64,000 bases of DNA. Source: Protula sp. h YS-2021 (lineage: Eukaryota; Annelida; Polychaeta; Sabellida; Serpulidae). The DNA lies in NCBI GenBank assembly GCA_949752745.1, contig CATKHT010000100.1:1-64000 (forward strand), read 5' to 3'. The notes beneath the pieces were generated by a model, which was given only the letters and a program-made list of their open reading frames with translations, was not told the origin of the DNA and did not search any database. The translations under genes were made by a program, and so were the position numbers. Of the stretch, positions 39,608-49,983 are shown in pieces. The first letter of the stretch is position 1. Each line of letters starts with the position of its first letter.

Positions 39608-40977
39608 GACTGGTAGTCGAATTGAATGCTGCGATTTGCACTGATCTCAATAATGTTGTCAAATTCAGCATAAACAATGACATTGATGGTAGGTTGCAAA
39701 GCCGTAGCAAAGTTCATTTCTAGCCGCAAATTCCCATGCTTGATCAGGGGGAAATGATCATCGCCATCATAATCCGGTGTTAAGTCAAACGAAAATAAAG
39801 CATAACCTCTAGGCCAATCTTCCCGTTTTATAATGGAACTTCTCTCACCATTCAACCGATCAAACGATTTTTAAAGCGTTTCAAAAGCGTCCAGGTATTT
39901 GTTCTGTGTAATGTCAAGCTTGAGAGGTTTGGATAGAACTGGTTCACCATCCGTGTACAGTTGCATATAGTCCAGATCAAAATGTTTGAAATCATATGGA
40001 TTCCTCAATACTGATCCACCAAAGGCTTCATTATGAACCAGACCAATGACAATACGATTTGGTAATTGACCCAAAAAGATGTTATCTTTCACAAAAGACT
40101 GAAATCCTGCTGGAATAGCCAAGACTTTACATTCTTTTCTAGTGATGATGATCTTGGCAGGACTTTTCATCAATGCATCTGTATGTCCTAACTGAATACC
40201 TGGACTCACCCTCACTTTGCGAATGGTTAAAAATGCCTCTTTCACTTCTACCTTATAGGTATTATTTGCAGCCATCAATACATAGTCATCTTTTTGTCTA
40301 TGGAAACGCAATTTCAAACTGATACCATTCGGATGATAACGATCCTGCTCAAACAAATCTATCCTTAAACCACCTGTGAGCATAACATCACGGCTAAGAC
40401 GAGTATGCAAATAACGATGATGTAAGCCATTGTTTCCTTGTTCAGCCAAGTCACCGCCGTCAGCATTGACATGAAACCCGGATACATATCGTTCATGATT
40501 AAGTCTTTTCACCTCATGACTATTCATTGACCCAGCAGTATCCTTGTACATGAGACGCATAGAGCGCTCAGAATGTAGACTTTCTTCCGAATCATGGATG
40601 AGATGAGAGATAATGCTGGTATAACCATGAGTATTGTTGCTATGCGAAACCAAACGATCATTCAGAAACAATTCAATATTAGACCATAACCCATTAAACA
40701 CATCATTGATGCAAGAGACATTATCATCTGCGCCACACTCTGTTCCATCGGCCTTGACAATGCGACATACAATATGAAGTTTATTGTTCTTTAAATCCAG
40801 ATATTCTTCTATACTCGCAGGAATGTAGAATTCTATTGGAGCGCCTTCTCTAATACTTGTAAGTGGTTGATAGTCAACATTATAACTTTTCTCTACAGCA
40901 GTTTGCGTCGGTGGTACGTGAAACCATTCCAATGGAGAAAGACTACATTCACACGAATGATTATGAATGAGAGACAT
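39604..40977 (-). pseudogene. Major capsid protein, one nonsense codon
   Basis: Counterpart of 16587-17960. A TAC to TAA change at 39871-39873 stops translation after 368 of 457 residues, removing the end of the second jelly-roll. The downstream 88 codons remain open and similar, so the lesion is recent. Confidence 0.9.
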
Positions 40978-40981
40978 GATT

Positions 40982-41323
40982 TCAAAAGATATCTTTGCGA
41001 TATTTTGATGTTATCCATCTGGCTGTTTTTCGTCTTCTGGCACGTTTCGTTGGTTGCACACGCTTTTGTTCTCCAAACACATGTTCTGCTACTCGGCCCG
41101 TCACATCTTTCGCGACATTCCTTGCAGCCTTCTTAAGATGTGGCGCAACGATCTTAGCCCCAGCCTTAAGTAGTGGAATAACTTTGCGAGCCAATGATCC
41201 CAGTATTGAACCAATACCATCGCCATATTTGATTCGCGCTCCTTTGAATCCTGGTAATTCCCCGCCCACTTGACGAAGAAAATGGTTGCGATATGCAGAC
41301 GGATCGTGTGTATAAGCTTTCAT
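40982..41323 (-). CDS. pVI/pX-like virion protein, element 2
   Basis: 113 residues, with GGELPGFKG, the amphipathic YGDGIGSILGSLARK helix and a basic tail, as in element 1, with a few substitutions. Confidence 0.7.
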   Translation of the reverse strand: MKAYTHDPSAYRNHFLRQVGGELPGFKGARIKYGDGIGSILGSLARKVIPLLKAGAKIVAPHLKKAARNVAKDVTGRVAEHVFGEQKRVQPTKRARRRKTARWITSKYRKDIF

Positions 41324-42079
41324 ATTGCTTTTGGTCGAAAATGAAGTTTACAGATCACCTTTCTAGTTTGAAATGGAACATTATGGCCTGTGTCGTCCTT
41401 AATATTCATTTCTATCATGTCAAATTTGGATGTGTTTACAGGAACATAATGCGGTTCGCCATACGTTTTCATGATAATATCTCCATCATGGCCTTGTATG
41501 CCAACAGAACGTAGTAACGGAACATAATAATCACCAACAACTTGTGGTTCACAAATGCTACAATACACATACAGTGTATAAAACCCCTGTTTCACATCCG
41601 CTTTATGGTCAGCTGTACATGTTTCAGTATACCAGTGATCTGGAATTAAATCCTAAAATCTCAGCTAATCCAGTGGAAAAGGACACTTCATAACCATAAT
41701 CGAGAAATAGAAACACACGTCGTCTAATCTTATCATACTTTATTCGAATAGCTTCTGTAAGTTTCAGAGCATTAGTCGCTTCTTCATTGACTGCCTCACA
41801 TAGTTCTTGTATGGTTCTATAGTACCCATAAGGAATATCGAGAGTGCTAAGAATAGGATCATCGAATAGTTCTTGTCGATACTGAATAGAGTAGTCCATG
41901 CCCTGTCTCATCGTTGTCCATGTATGTGGATATTGAATTTCAGCTAAAGCCACTTCATATTTTCCATTCAGATAAATGGTTCGAGGCATACGAATTTGAT
42001 AATTCGAAGCCTTGTTGTTGGGATAATAGGTCATACTCGCATTGCTAGGCAAAGTGATGTAAAAGCTTGTCGACTCCAT
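41320..42079 (-). pseudogene. Penton-like minor capsid protein, frameshifted
   Basis: Open from 42079 to about 41640, then an inserted base (TGGAATTAAATCC versus TGGGATAAATCC) near 41641-41650 shifts the frame. The remaining 90 or so codons are open in the original frame. The middle segment (41850-41880) also differs by several codons from element 1. Confidence 0.88.
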
Positions 42080-42087
42080 GATGGGAA

Positions 42088-42297
42088 CTAAATGGTATAG
42101 GTGCGTTGACGTTGTCTATATACCTCAGGACAGCGCGCGCCATTCGACCAAGTATGTAAATGGTCTTTCACATCATGATGATGATCTACATGGTCTATGA
42201 CTTCTTCACAACAAGCACTTGTACATCTTATTTTTACAGGAATAGTTGTGTCTTGACAACAACATAGCTCTTTCAGCCATGTTAAAAATTTTCCCAT
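42088..42297 (-). CDS. Small Cys/His-rich protein with lipidation-type N terminus, element 2
   Basis: 69 residues. MGKFLTWLKELCCC is retained while the following acidic stretch is shortened. The HHHDVKDHLHTWSNGA region is conserved. Confidence 0.65.
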   Translation of the reverse strand: MGKFLTWLKELCCCQDTTIPVKIRCTSACCEEVIDHVDHHHDVKDHLHTWSNGARCPEVYRQRQRTYTI

Positions 42298-42857
42298 CCT
42301 TCAGGAAACTGTCTTTGTTGACGTTGTTTCATTTCTGTTGTAATGTCGACACGAGTGGTCTTTTTACTAAACATTGTTTTTGGAATATTAGCATCAACAA
42401 TTTCCTGGATAAATGGATGCCAACCATGTGGTGGTATGGCTCGTTCTTTTCTTCTTGTCGCCACCAATGCTTCTTTCATCAAATCAACCATGTTGGAATT
42501 TGCTATAATATCGCCCGTTTTCAACACAAGTTCATTCTTCTCTGTCCATGTCGTACCATATTTCTTCAGTTCTGCTAAAAGTTGTGTTATTTTTCCATGA
42601 TAGATAGGTTGAAAATGACTTAACACTAGCTTTTCTGGCTTTTCAGGTGATGATGATGAGGGCTTTTGCTGCCTAGACTGACTTGTTCGTAAATGACGAC
42701 CAAGAAGTTGAGATATTTCTATAGCCTTTTCACGTGTTCGTTTCCCACGTAAAAGTGTATTCACTTTCGTTTTGATTTCACCATCTTTTCCCTTCTTTTC
42801 TAGCAACATTTTATATTCATATTCAGGAATGAGGACCATTTTCATCGTATGTTTCAT
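42282..42857 (-). CDS. MVLIPEYEYKMLL-type conserved protein, full-length copy
   Basis: 191 residues, equivalent to 19288-19866. It is the only full-length copy among three in the triplicated block. Confidence 0.65.
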   Translation of the reverse strand: MKHTMKMVLIPEYEYKMLLEKKGKDGEIKTKVNTLLRGKRTREKAIEISQLLGRHLRTSQSRQQKPSSSSPEKPEKLVLSHFQPIYHGKITQLLAELKKYGTTWTEKNELVLKTGDIIANSNMVDLMKEALVATRRKERAIPPHGWHPFIQEIVDANIPKTMFSKKTTRVDITTEMKQRQQRQFPEGWENF

Positions 42858-43141
42858 TTTAGCAGCAGTTTGGCTAACAAAGGTAATGCCAATCTAGCAA
42901 TAGCTCCAATGAATCCTCCTTTCTGATTAATCAACTTCTTTTTTCGTCGAAGGGATATCTTCTTATCTGCTAGAGTACGTAGCGTATGACGTTCACGTTT
43001 AAATTCCTTAAACCGTTTTGAGCTTAAGGGTAAATGTCCTTGCAATATATTCAAACAAATTTCAAACAAGCTTGTTAATTCCTCCTTTGTAGCTTGCTGT
43101 AGCAAGGATTTACGTCGTTTAGGCCCACTGCGTGCAAGCAA
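42854..43141 (-). pseudogene. Small basic/hydrophobic protein, start-less copy 1
   Basis: 95 residues from LLARSGPKRRK to the hydrophobic tail GGFIGAIARLALPLLAKLLL. The original first 13 or so codons with the ATG were cut off at the junction at 43160. Confidence 0.75.
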
Positions 43142-43575
43142 ATGAAGAAACGGCTGGTTCGTTCTTTTCTTCTTGTCGCCACCAATGCTTCTTTCATCAA
43201 ATCAACCATGTTGGAATTTGCTATAATATCGCCCGTTTTCAACACAAGTTCATTCTTCTCTGTCCATGTCGTACCATATTTCTTCAGTTCTGCTAAAAGT
43301 TGTGTTATTTTTCCATGATAGATAGGTTGAAAATGACTTAACACTAGCTTTTCTGGCTTTTCAGGTGATGATGATGAGGGCTTTTGCTGCCTAGACTGAC
43401 TTGTTCGTAAATGACGACCAAGAAGTTGAGATATTTCTATAGCCTTTTCACGTGTTCGTTTCCCACGTAAAAGTGTATTCACTTTCGTTTTGATTTCACC
43501 ATCTTTTCCCTTCTTTTCTAGCAACATTTTATATTCATATTCAGGAATGAGGACCATTTTCATCGTATGTTTCAT
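43075..43575 (-). pseudogene. MVLIPEYEYKMLL-type protein, truncated copy 2
   Basis: The first 142 residues are normal (to ATRRKER); the junction then adds 24 out-of-frame residues. Confidence 0.8.
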
Positions 43576-43859
43576 TTTAGCAGCAGTTTGGCTAACAAAG
43601 GTAATGCCAATCTAGCAATAGCTCCAATGAATCCTCCTTTCTGATTAATCAACTTCTTTTTTCGTCGAAGGGATATCTTCTTATCTGCTAGAGTACGTAG
43701 CGTATGACGTTCACGTTTAAATTCCTTAAACCGTTTTGAGCTTAAGGGTAAATGTCCTTGCAATATATTCAAACAAATTTCAAACAAGCTTGTTAATTCC
43801 TCCTTTGTAGCTTGCTGTAGCAAGGATTTACGTCGTTTAGGCCCACTGCGTGCAAGCAA
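43572..43859 (-). pseudogene. Small basic/hydrophobic protein, start-less copy 2
   Basis: Same state as the copy at 42854-43141. Confidence 0.75.
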
Positions 43860-44293
43860 ATGAAGAAACGGCTGGTTCGTTCTTTTCTTCTTGTCGCCAC
43901 CAATGCTTCTTTCATCAAATCAACCATGTTGGAATTTGCTATAATATCGCCCGTTTTCAACACAAGTTCATTCTTCTCTGTCCATGTCGTACCATATTTC
44001 TTCAGTTCTGCTAAAAGTTGTGTTATTTTTCCATGATAGATAGGTTGAAAATGACTTAACACTAGCTTTTCTGGCTTTTCAGGTGATGATGATGAGGGCT
44101 TTTGCTGCCTAGACTGACTTGTTCGTAAATGACGACCAAGAAGTTGAGATATTTCTATAGCCTTTTCACGTGTTCGTTTCCCACGTAAAAGTGTATTCAC
44201 TTTCGTTTTGATTTCACCATCTTTTCCCTTCTTTTCTAGCAACATTTTATATTCATATTCAGGAATGAGGACCATTTTCATCGTATGTTTCAT
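43793..44293 (-). pseudogene. MVLIPEYEYKMLL-type protein, truncated copy 3
   Basis: Same 142 + 24 residue structure as copy 2. Confidence 0.8.
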
Positions 44294-44616
44294 TTTAGCA
44301 GCAGTTTGGCTAACAAAGGTAATGCCAATCTAGCAATAGCTCCAATGAATCCTCCTTTCTGATTAATCAACTTCTTTTTTCGTCGAAGGGATATCTTCTT
44401 ATCTGCTAGAGTACGTAGCGTATGACGTTCACGTTTAAATTCCTTAAACCGTTTTGAGCTTAAGGGTAAATGTCCTTGCAATATATTCAAACAAATTTCA
44501 AACAAGCTTGTTAATTCCTCCTTTGTAGCTTGCTGTAGCAAGGATTTACGTCGTTTAGGCCCACTGCGTGCAAGCAAATGAAGAAACGGCTGGTTCGCTC
44601 GAATACGTTTAGACAT
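44290..44616 (-). CDS. Small basic virion-type protein with hydrophobic tail, full-length
   Basis: 108 residues. It has a basic N terminus (MSKRIRANQPF), a helical middle (EELTSLFEICLNILQGH), a Lys/Arg stretch and the hydrophobic end (GGFIGAIARLALPLLAKLLL). The end would insert into membranes. It overlaps the ATPase by 8 bases, as in element 1. It is the only copy with its own ATG. Confidence 0.7.
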   Translation of the reverse strand: MSKRIRANQPFLHLLARSGPKRRKSLLQQATKEELTSLFEICLNILQGHLPLSSKRFKEFKRERHTLRTLADKKISLRRKKKLINQKGGFIGAIARLALPLLAKLLLK

Positions 44617-45268
44617 CTTGACTGTGAATGGTCAAGTGAGTTGGTTCTTGTTCATACACTGCTTTATCAATATATACATAATGTGTATCTTTTGGTAAAA
44701 TGCCTGTACGAATACGTAGTTGATCATTTGTCTTTGGTTTTAAATCAATGAATAAATAACCATGAGGTTTGCTAGTAGCATCTTGATAGGCTTCTATGAG
44801 AAATTGAGATCTTCTAGGATACATTTGCCGCGCCAATGTACTAATTTGTTGACTGTCTCTCGGATTTTTAAACAGAATGATATAATGTGTATTCAAACTA
44901 ATATTTCGCATCTCTTTCCCATGATGAAATAAATTATGCACAATAAAGATAATGCTTAGATTTTGATGACTGCTGCCAACACTAAAGAGACGTGTCATAC
45001 GCTCATCACTATGGCATTTGGTCATTAAGTCATCAATGATAAGTAAGTTTGGTTTCTTCGGGTTAAAACGCTCTTCAATGTCATCTGGAATGCCTTGATA
45101 AAATTCCACGCCTTTCATTCCCTTGTACAAAGGCTGATCTGCTGCATAGAGCCATAAAATGCTTTTTGGAGAGGGTTGAATCAACTTTTGTTCTAGAATT
45201 TCCTTCACCAGAGACGTTTTGCCACTGGCTGTAGGTCCAGAGACTAAACATGTAAATGGATGCTTCAT
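44609..45268 (-). CDS. Genome-packaging ATPase, element 2
   Basis: 219 residues. Walker A is GPTASGKT, an Ala for Gly change at a variable position, so the loop should still work. Walker B LLIIDDLM is intact. Overlaps the integrase by 4 bases. Confidence 0.9.
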   Translation of the reverse strand: MKHPFTCLVSGPTASGKTSLVKEILEQKLIQPSPKSILWLYAADQPLYKGMKGVEFYQGIPDDIEERFNPKKPNLLIIDDLMTKCHSDERMTRLFSVGSSHQNLSIIFIVHNLFHHGKEMRNISLNTHYIILFKNPRDSQQISTLARQMYPRRSQFLIEAYQDATSKPHGYLFIDLKPKTNDQLRIRTGILPKDTHYVYIDKAVYEQEPTHLTIHSQDV

Positions 45269-46368
45269 TGTTGAATGTCTGTTTCTTTCACCAAACTGTT
45301 AAACTTGTTTGGCCAACCTAACCACTTGACAAATAATTCTTTCACACCTCCTCGTCTTTTACGCGTTTTCAAGACCTTTTCAATTCTATAAATAGATTCA
45401 ATATCTTTGGTCACTTTCTGCAGTTCTTCTTCATAGAAATGTCCATCAATATCTTCGTCTAAAAAGTCTTTCACACGATACAAATGTATTCCTTGCTTCT
45501 TACAACGATGTGTGACAATGAAGACTTCTTGCGTCCATTTGATGTGATAATCGCGTTGAAACACATATTTAATGTGGGAAATGCGAACATGATCGCCAAT
45601 GTTAAATTTATACTTCTTCTTCTTCTTCGGTTTCAATTTCAGTTTGTCGACATACATATACTTCCACACTTTTGATTCGTTGTCTTTACGAATCTCGGCT
45701 GGAGCATATTTATTAGGAAGAGAACCATGAGGTCTATGGTTGTAATTGTACACCAAGTCTGGAAGAATGTCTAAGTAACGGTAAGTTTGATTATGTAGAA
45801 AATACCGATACATCATTCCCTTTAGAGTACGAATGACTCTTTCAGCAAAGTTGGCTTTGGTTTCATTTTTTGTGGTATAAGCATGAATGCCTTCTTTCTT
45901 CAAAAATGCTTTTACCCATCTGTTTTTAAATTCTGTTCCTTTATCAGACCTTAGAGTTCGCGGTCTTCGTCGTGTGTCATGAAAAATCTTTTGGAAAGCT
46001 TGTATGACGCTGGTATGTGATTTATTAGGTATTGGCTGTACCCAGACATATTTGGAAAACACATCAATGACAATGAGTAAAAAGCGTATGTCATCATTAT
46101 AGGGAGCTATGTTTCCCATATCAGCCAAATCAATATCCCACATGTCATCAATGCCACGTGTAATCACACGTTGTCTTTTGAACCTGTATTTGACAGGTTG
46201 GAGTAAACTGAAAGCATCTTGATCCTGTAGCCATTTCTTCACTTGTGAATGTGTGACTGGTTGATTATGTTTTCTTAAGATGTGATACAGTTTGTAAGGA
46301 CCAGCAAATGCTCCAGGCTGTCCAGGTTTGAAGTAAATATTGGTCAAGTAGTCTTTCCACGTCGACAT
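45265..46368 (-). CDS. Chromodomain integrase, element 2
   Basis: 367 residues from the ATG at 46368. Catalytic Asp, Asp and Glu are present. The basic run is one Lys shorter and the chromodomain loop has one Gly fewer. A Trp to Leu change (NSLVKE for NSWVKE) affects a conserved chromodomain position outside the Tyr-Trp-Trp cage. Confidence 0.93.
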   Translation of the reverse strand: MSTWKDYLTNIYFKPGQPGAFAGPYKLYHILRKHNQPVTHSQVKKWLQDQDAFSLLQPVKYRFKRQRVITRGIDDMWDIDLADMGNIAPYNDDIRFLLIVIDVFSKYVWVQPIPNKSHTSVIQAFQKIFHDTRRRPRTLRSDKGTEFKNRWVKAFLKKEGIHAYTTKNETKANFAERVIRTLKGMMYRYFLHNQTYRYLDILPDLVYNYNHRPHGSLPNKYAPAEIRKDNESKVWKYMYVDKLKLKPKKKKKYKFNIGDHVRISHIKYVFQRDYHIKWTQEVFIVTHRCKKQGIHLYRVKDFLDEDIDGHFYEEELQKVTKDIESIYRIEKVLKTRKRRGGVKELFVKWLGWPNKFNSLVKETDIQQ

Positions 46369-46472
46369 GGTCACACCGAATGAAAACCACCTTCTCAACA
46401 GAACAGCTTTTATTTTATAACTCAACCAACATCACTTAACTAACATGCATTTATAACTTAACTAACAAGTTT

Positions 46473-46805
46473 TTACAAATCAAGTATGGATACAATGGTA
46501 TGAATCACTGGAGACCATTGGTCTTCAATGAACACTAACCAATGACTGAGTTCATCCAATGTAATAGCATCTACACCATATTTCTCACAACGTTGATTTG
46601 CATTCTCTAACACTTTATCTAAATGAATGTAATATTTAGCTTCATTCCAATATGTATAAACACATGCAGTATGACAAGTATGTTCTTGACACTATTCATG
46701 TTGACAAGCAGGACAGACTAAATATGCAAACTTTTTTACAGCTGATAACATTTCTTCACAATAAGCTTTTTGCGCAATATATTGTCTCAGTGTCATGTCC
46801 GCCAT
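46473..46805 (-). pseudogene. Cys/His-rich 110-residue gene, broken
   Basis: Counterpart of 22053-22385. A Glu codon in the Cys cluster is changed to TAG near 46693 (CACTATTC versus CACTCTTC). Confidence 0.75.
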
Positions 46806-46827
46806 TATGCAGTCTTGTGAGTCTTGC

Positions 46828-46985
46828 AATGCAGCACAAGTCTGTCAGGTTTAGCAAGTTATGCTGCTCCGGCAATGTAGCACAAGTCTGTCAGGTTTAG
46901 CAAGTTATGCTGCTCCGGCAATGTAGCACAAGTCTGTCAGGTTATGCTGCTCCGGCAATGTAGCATAAGTCTGTCAAATTCAGCA
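46828..46985. repeat. 46-bp tandem repeat, about 3 copies
   Basis: CAATGTAGCACAAGTCTGTC AGGTTTAGCAAGTTATGCTG CTCCGG-type units, absent from element 1. They replace the segment between the Cys-rich gene and NADAR. Confidence 0.9.
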
Positions 46986-47042
46986 AGTTTTTTCCAGTTG
47001 CTGTTCACTTAACACACTTCTCCATGTTCACACGTCTGCACA

Positions 47043-47473
47043 TCAAGTCTCACACAACAGTTCTAACAACTTTCCCATAATATTCTGGCCAGGATATCCA
47101 GATGACACTTGTTTCACACCAGCTCCCCACCAATGATCATACGTTGCTTCAACTAAAGTTTTGTCTTTACATTCTTTCAACTTGTTGCGAAACAATACAC
47201 ACTGATTCCATTTGACTTGTAAAACATCTTGCATTTTACTTCTCTTCACTGGTAAGGACATGGCTTTATCCCTTTAGCAATACGTTTTGCTTCATATCCA
47301 TTTCTGGATGACATAATGGCTGAAGCAATATCTGGACGGTGATGAAACACTGCTTTCTCATATTGATACAAAGCTTCACTTGAGTTGAACACATGTCCAT
47401 ACTTTTCAAGTCGTGTTGGAAACATGTTTGAAAGAACGTCCTTATGACCGCTGAATAGTACAAGATTCTCCAT
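47043..47473 (-). pseudogene. NADAR gene, broken by a short deletion
   Basis: The N-terminal half (47473 to about 47252) and C-terminal half (about 47250 to 47043) are in different frames after loss of several bases around the LWHTV segment. The two halves otherwise keep the NADAR motifs, including DHWWGAG. Confidence 0.88.
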
Positions 47474-47494
47474 GTTGACTTTGCTTCTGCTGTT

Positions 47495-47626
47495 TTATTC
47501 TGACATGTCGGTTTCTTCCTGTAATAAAATATCTTTTAATATATTTGCTGCCTCTTCTATCATATTCTTTCTTTGTTTACGTTGAAACCACTCACATAAA
47601 ACTAAATTTGCTAGTAAGAAAAACAT
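47495..47626 (-). CDS. 43-residue hydrophobic-leader peptide, element 2
   Basis: Same peptide as 22949-23080, with no change seen. Confidence 0.5.
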   Translation of the reverse strand: MFFLLANLVLCEWFQRKQRKNMIEEAANILKDILLQEETDMSE

Positions 47627-47639
47627 TGTTATCAATTCA

Positions 47640-47981
47640 CTATGTTGTCATAAACATGTTTAAAAAAGGTTCTCTTACCTGATAAAGCTGCTCGGTTTCC
47701 TCTTCTTCTTTACAACAATCTCTCAAATAGTCAACCACGGTGAAATATACTTCAACATCAGTGCGAGCAGAATAAAGTGCAGAATCAAAGTCAGGATCTT
47801 CTTCTATTCCAATTTTATGACATTCTCCAAGAAATCTTGAATGCAGTTCAATCACATCAAGACTATGATGTACAACATCCCAAAAAGCATCCAAATGATA
47901 AAGTTGATAGTCTGGAGTGCCACAGCTAGCAAGTTTAGCAATCATCAAGTCAACATAAGCATTTTTAAAACATGCATCCAT
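47640..47981 (-). CDS. Unknown helical protein, probable exon ending at a splice donor, element 2
   Basis: 101 codons up to CAG|GTAAGA at 47679/47678, then the sequence diverges from element 1. Two residues shorter in the acidic stretch. Confidence 0.58.
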   Translation of the reverse strand: MDACFKNAYVDLMIAKLASCGTPDYQLYHLDAFWDVVHHSLDVIELHSRFLGECHKIGIEEDPDFDSALYSARTDVEVYFTVVDYLRDCCKEEEETEQLYQVREPFLNMFMTT

Positions 47982-48005
47982 CTTGTTTCAGTGTCTTGTG
48001 GGCTT

Positions 48006-48641
48006 TTACTTTGCTTCACAGACTTTAAGTACTCCACACTTGTCGCAGAAGTTGCTTGGTTCACACATCTTGCAATTATACTTGTGACAGTGGCAATGAT
48101 AATCCTCCACATATCCACAAGCACCACAATAGTCGCAGGTAAGTCCAAGTTGATTTTGTACGTTCATGTTCTCCAACTGAACTTCAGCCAGCCTTTTCTT
48201 GGATAGCTTTGACACGTTCATCCGACCATCCTTTTGCAGCTTGATAGGAGTTATGACATGACATTCCTCACATGGCGATAGGGCTGAGTTGATGGTGTCC
48301 ATCTCCTGAAGCAGTGTCTCCCATTCACCATCATTCATGTTGATGTGATATGTGTATTCTTTCCCTTCAAACCGTGACGTGCGCACAAAACTCACATAGC
48401 GCATATCCAAGTATGAAATGACTTCAAGCCACTTCGTTTGCGTTAAGTATAGTTTGAAGCCAATGTCGCGTAAATTTTTCAAGCTCTGGCACACAATCTT
48501 CCACAAAGATGGTGAATAAGCACACCATCTCTCTCCACGTGTGATGCGTAGAAATGGCCCATATTCTCCATGCTCCACAGTAATGGTTAAGTTAGCACTA
48601 ATTTTAAAGCTGCTGCTGCTGCTGCTTGTCTTGTTCTCCAT
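48006..48641 (-). CDS. PC4-like halves plus zinc ribbon, element 2
   Basis: 211 residues from the ATG at 48641. The Ser run is shorter (trinucleotide slippage), and the Cys/His cluster is complete. TATAAAAG is at 48719-48726. Confidence 0.65.
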   Translation of the reverse strand: MENKTSSSSSSFKISANLTITVEHGEYGPFLRITRGERWCAYSPSLWKIVCQSLKNLRDIGFKLYLTQTKWLEVISYLDMRYVSFVRTSRFEGKEYTYHINMNDGEWETLLQEMDTINSALSPCEECHVITPIKLQKDGRMNVSKLSKKRLAEVQLENMNVQNQLGLTCDYCGACGYVEDYHCHCHKYNCKMCEPSNFCDKCGVLKVCEAK

Positions 48642-48718
48642 GACTGCCACAATGTATTGATGATCCACTCCCTCCAACTGTCTGCTGAGAAATGACTTCA
48701 CTCTGCTGAGTCCACTCC

Positions 48719-48726
48719 CTTTTATA
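48719..48726 (-). promoter_or_regulatory. TATA box for the zinc-ribbon gene, element 2
   Basis: TATAAAAG on the minus strand, same spacing as in element 1. Confidence 0.6.
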
Positions 48727-49153
48727 CCCAACTGTTTGCTGAGTCAGCTCCCTTGCAAAGTTTTGAGTTCACTTCAACTCGTCCATGGTTGAATCGAACA
48801 AGCTCTGATACATTCGTCTTCAATGGAACATCATCATCATAATGTAAAATGATTCTTGCAGCTACAGCTAACATGAGCTCAACTGCCCAAATTGTATTCG
48901 CGTTGATAAATGCTGAATCAATGTCATAAGTTAACGGTAAATGTAGATCTTCACATTCACGTAGAAACGAGCGGATGAAAGGATCTCTTGGAATGGTCTT
49001 TCCAACAGCTTCCCAATGCTGATGTAAGTTCTTCACTTGCAGCATCCAATCCGATTCAAAAGCAGGAAGCTTTGAAAACACATAGTCAGCATAATTCACT
49101 TTGAAGACGTCATCCATGGTCTCTACACATCTGTGAAGAAGTAATGTTGACAT
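48722..49153 (-). CDS. Unknown helical protein (143 residues), element 2
   Basis: Counterpart of 24209-24643. It is intact, differing at the N terminus (MSTLLLHRCV) and in a short change near the end (CKGADS for CKFFADS). Confidence 0.62.
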   Translation of the reverse strand: MSTLLLHRCVETMDDVFKVNYADYVFSKLPAFESDWMLQVKNLHQHWEAVGKTIPRDPFIRSFLRECEDLHLPLTYDIDSAFINANTIWAVELMLAVAARIILHYDDDVPLKTNVSELVRFNHGRVEVNSKLCKGADSANSWV

Positions 49154-49358
49154 TGTGAAGTTTTCTCGTCACTCTTCCTTTTATAAAACTTTGATGGTAT
49201 ATGGTGTGTAACTTGTTCAAACTTATTCAATACTCGTTCAAAATTGTTGACTCAGCAGAATGTATCACTAGTTGACTAGTTGACATGTTTCACTCATGCT
49301 TTTATGCTACTTCCATGTAATCAAAATATGGTGTGTAACTTGTTAAAATTGTTAAAAT

Positions 49359-49371
49359 TGCTGACTCAGCA
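49359..49371. promoter_or_regulatory. Perfect Maf/AP-1 palindrome (T-MARE)
   Basis: TGCTGACTCAGCA in the right internal repeat. A related TGTTGACTCAGCA is at about 49246-49258. Confidence 0.75.
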
Positions 49372-49389
49372 GAATTTTACTTGTGTATA

Positions 49390-49983
49390 TGGTCGACCAA
49401 AAAAAAAATATGCAAAAATCACAATTTCGAGGGGGGGGGGGGGGGTCGGTCGACCCAAAAAATGAAAAATGTTCAGAATCGTCTGAAACGGATAAATGTG
49501 CAAAAATCATAATTTCGAGGGGGGGGGGGGGGGTCGGTCGACCCAAAAAAATGAAAAATGTTCAGAATCGTCTGAAACGGATAAATATGCAAAAATCACA
49601 ATTTCGAGGGGGAGGAGGGGGGGGGGGGGTTGGTCGACCGAAAAAATGAGAAATGTTCAGAATCGTCTGAAACGGATAAATATGCAAAAATCACAATTTC
49701 GAGGGGGGGGGGGGGTCGGTCGACCCAAAAAATGAGAAATGTTCAGAATCGTCTGAAACGGATAAATATGCAAAAATCACAATTTCGAGGGGGGGGGGGT
49801 CGTTCGACCCAAAAAATGAAAAATGTTCAGAATCGTCTGAAACGGATAAATATGCAAAAATTACAATTTCGAGGGGGGGGGGGGGGGGTCGGTCGACCCA
49901 AAAAATGAAAAATGTTCAGAATCGTCTGAAACGGATAAATATGCAAAAATCACACTTTCGATGGGGGGGGGGGGGGCGGGGGT
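49390..49983. repeat. Subterminal poly-G array, 6 full copies and 1 partial
   Basis: Same unit as 25650-26238, here with GGTCGGTCGACCCAAAAAAT at the unit start. The internal inverted repeat is cut off directly before it (after TTACTTGTGTATAT), so this arm lacks both the forkhead-like array and the 91-residue gene. Confidence 0.95.

Larger units (their letters stand above)
42443..44596. repeat. 718-bp tandem triplication
   Basis: Three units (42443-43160, 43161-43878, 43879-44596). Each holds the 5' part of the MVLIPEYEYKMLL-type gene and almost all of the small basic/hydrophobic gene. Junctions at 43160/43161 and 43878/43879 join CTGGTTCG to TTCTTTTC; in element 1 the two points both carry a TCGTTC/TTCGC-like motif, so short homology may have seeded the event. 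I see no differences between units, so amplification is very recent, or an assembly artefact. Confidence 0.93.
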
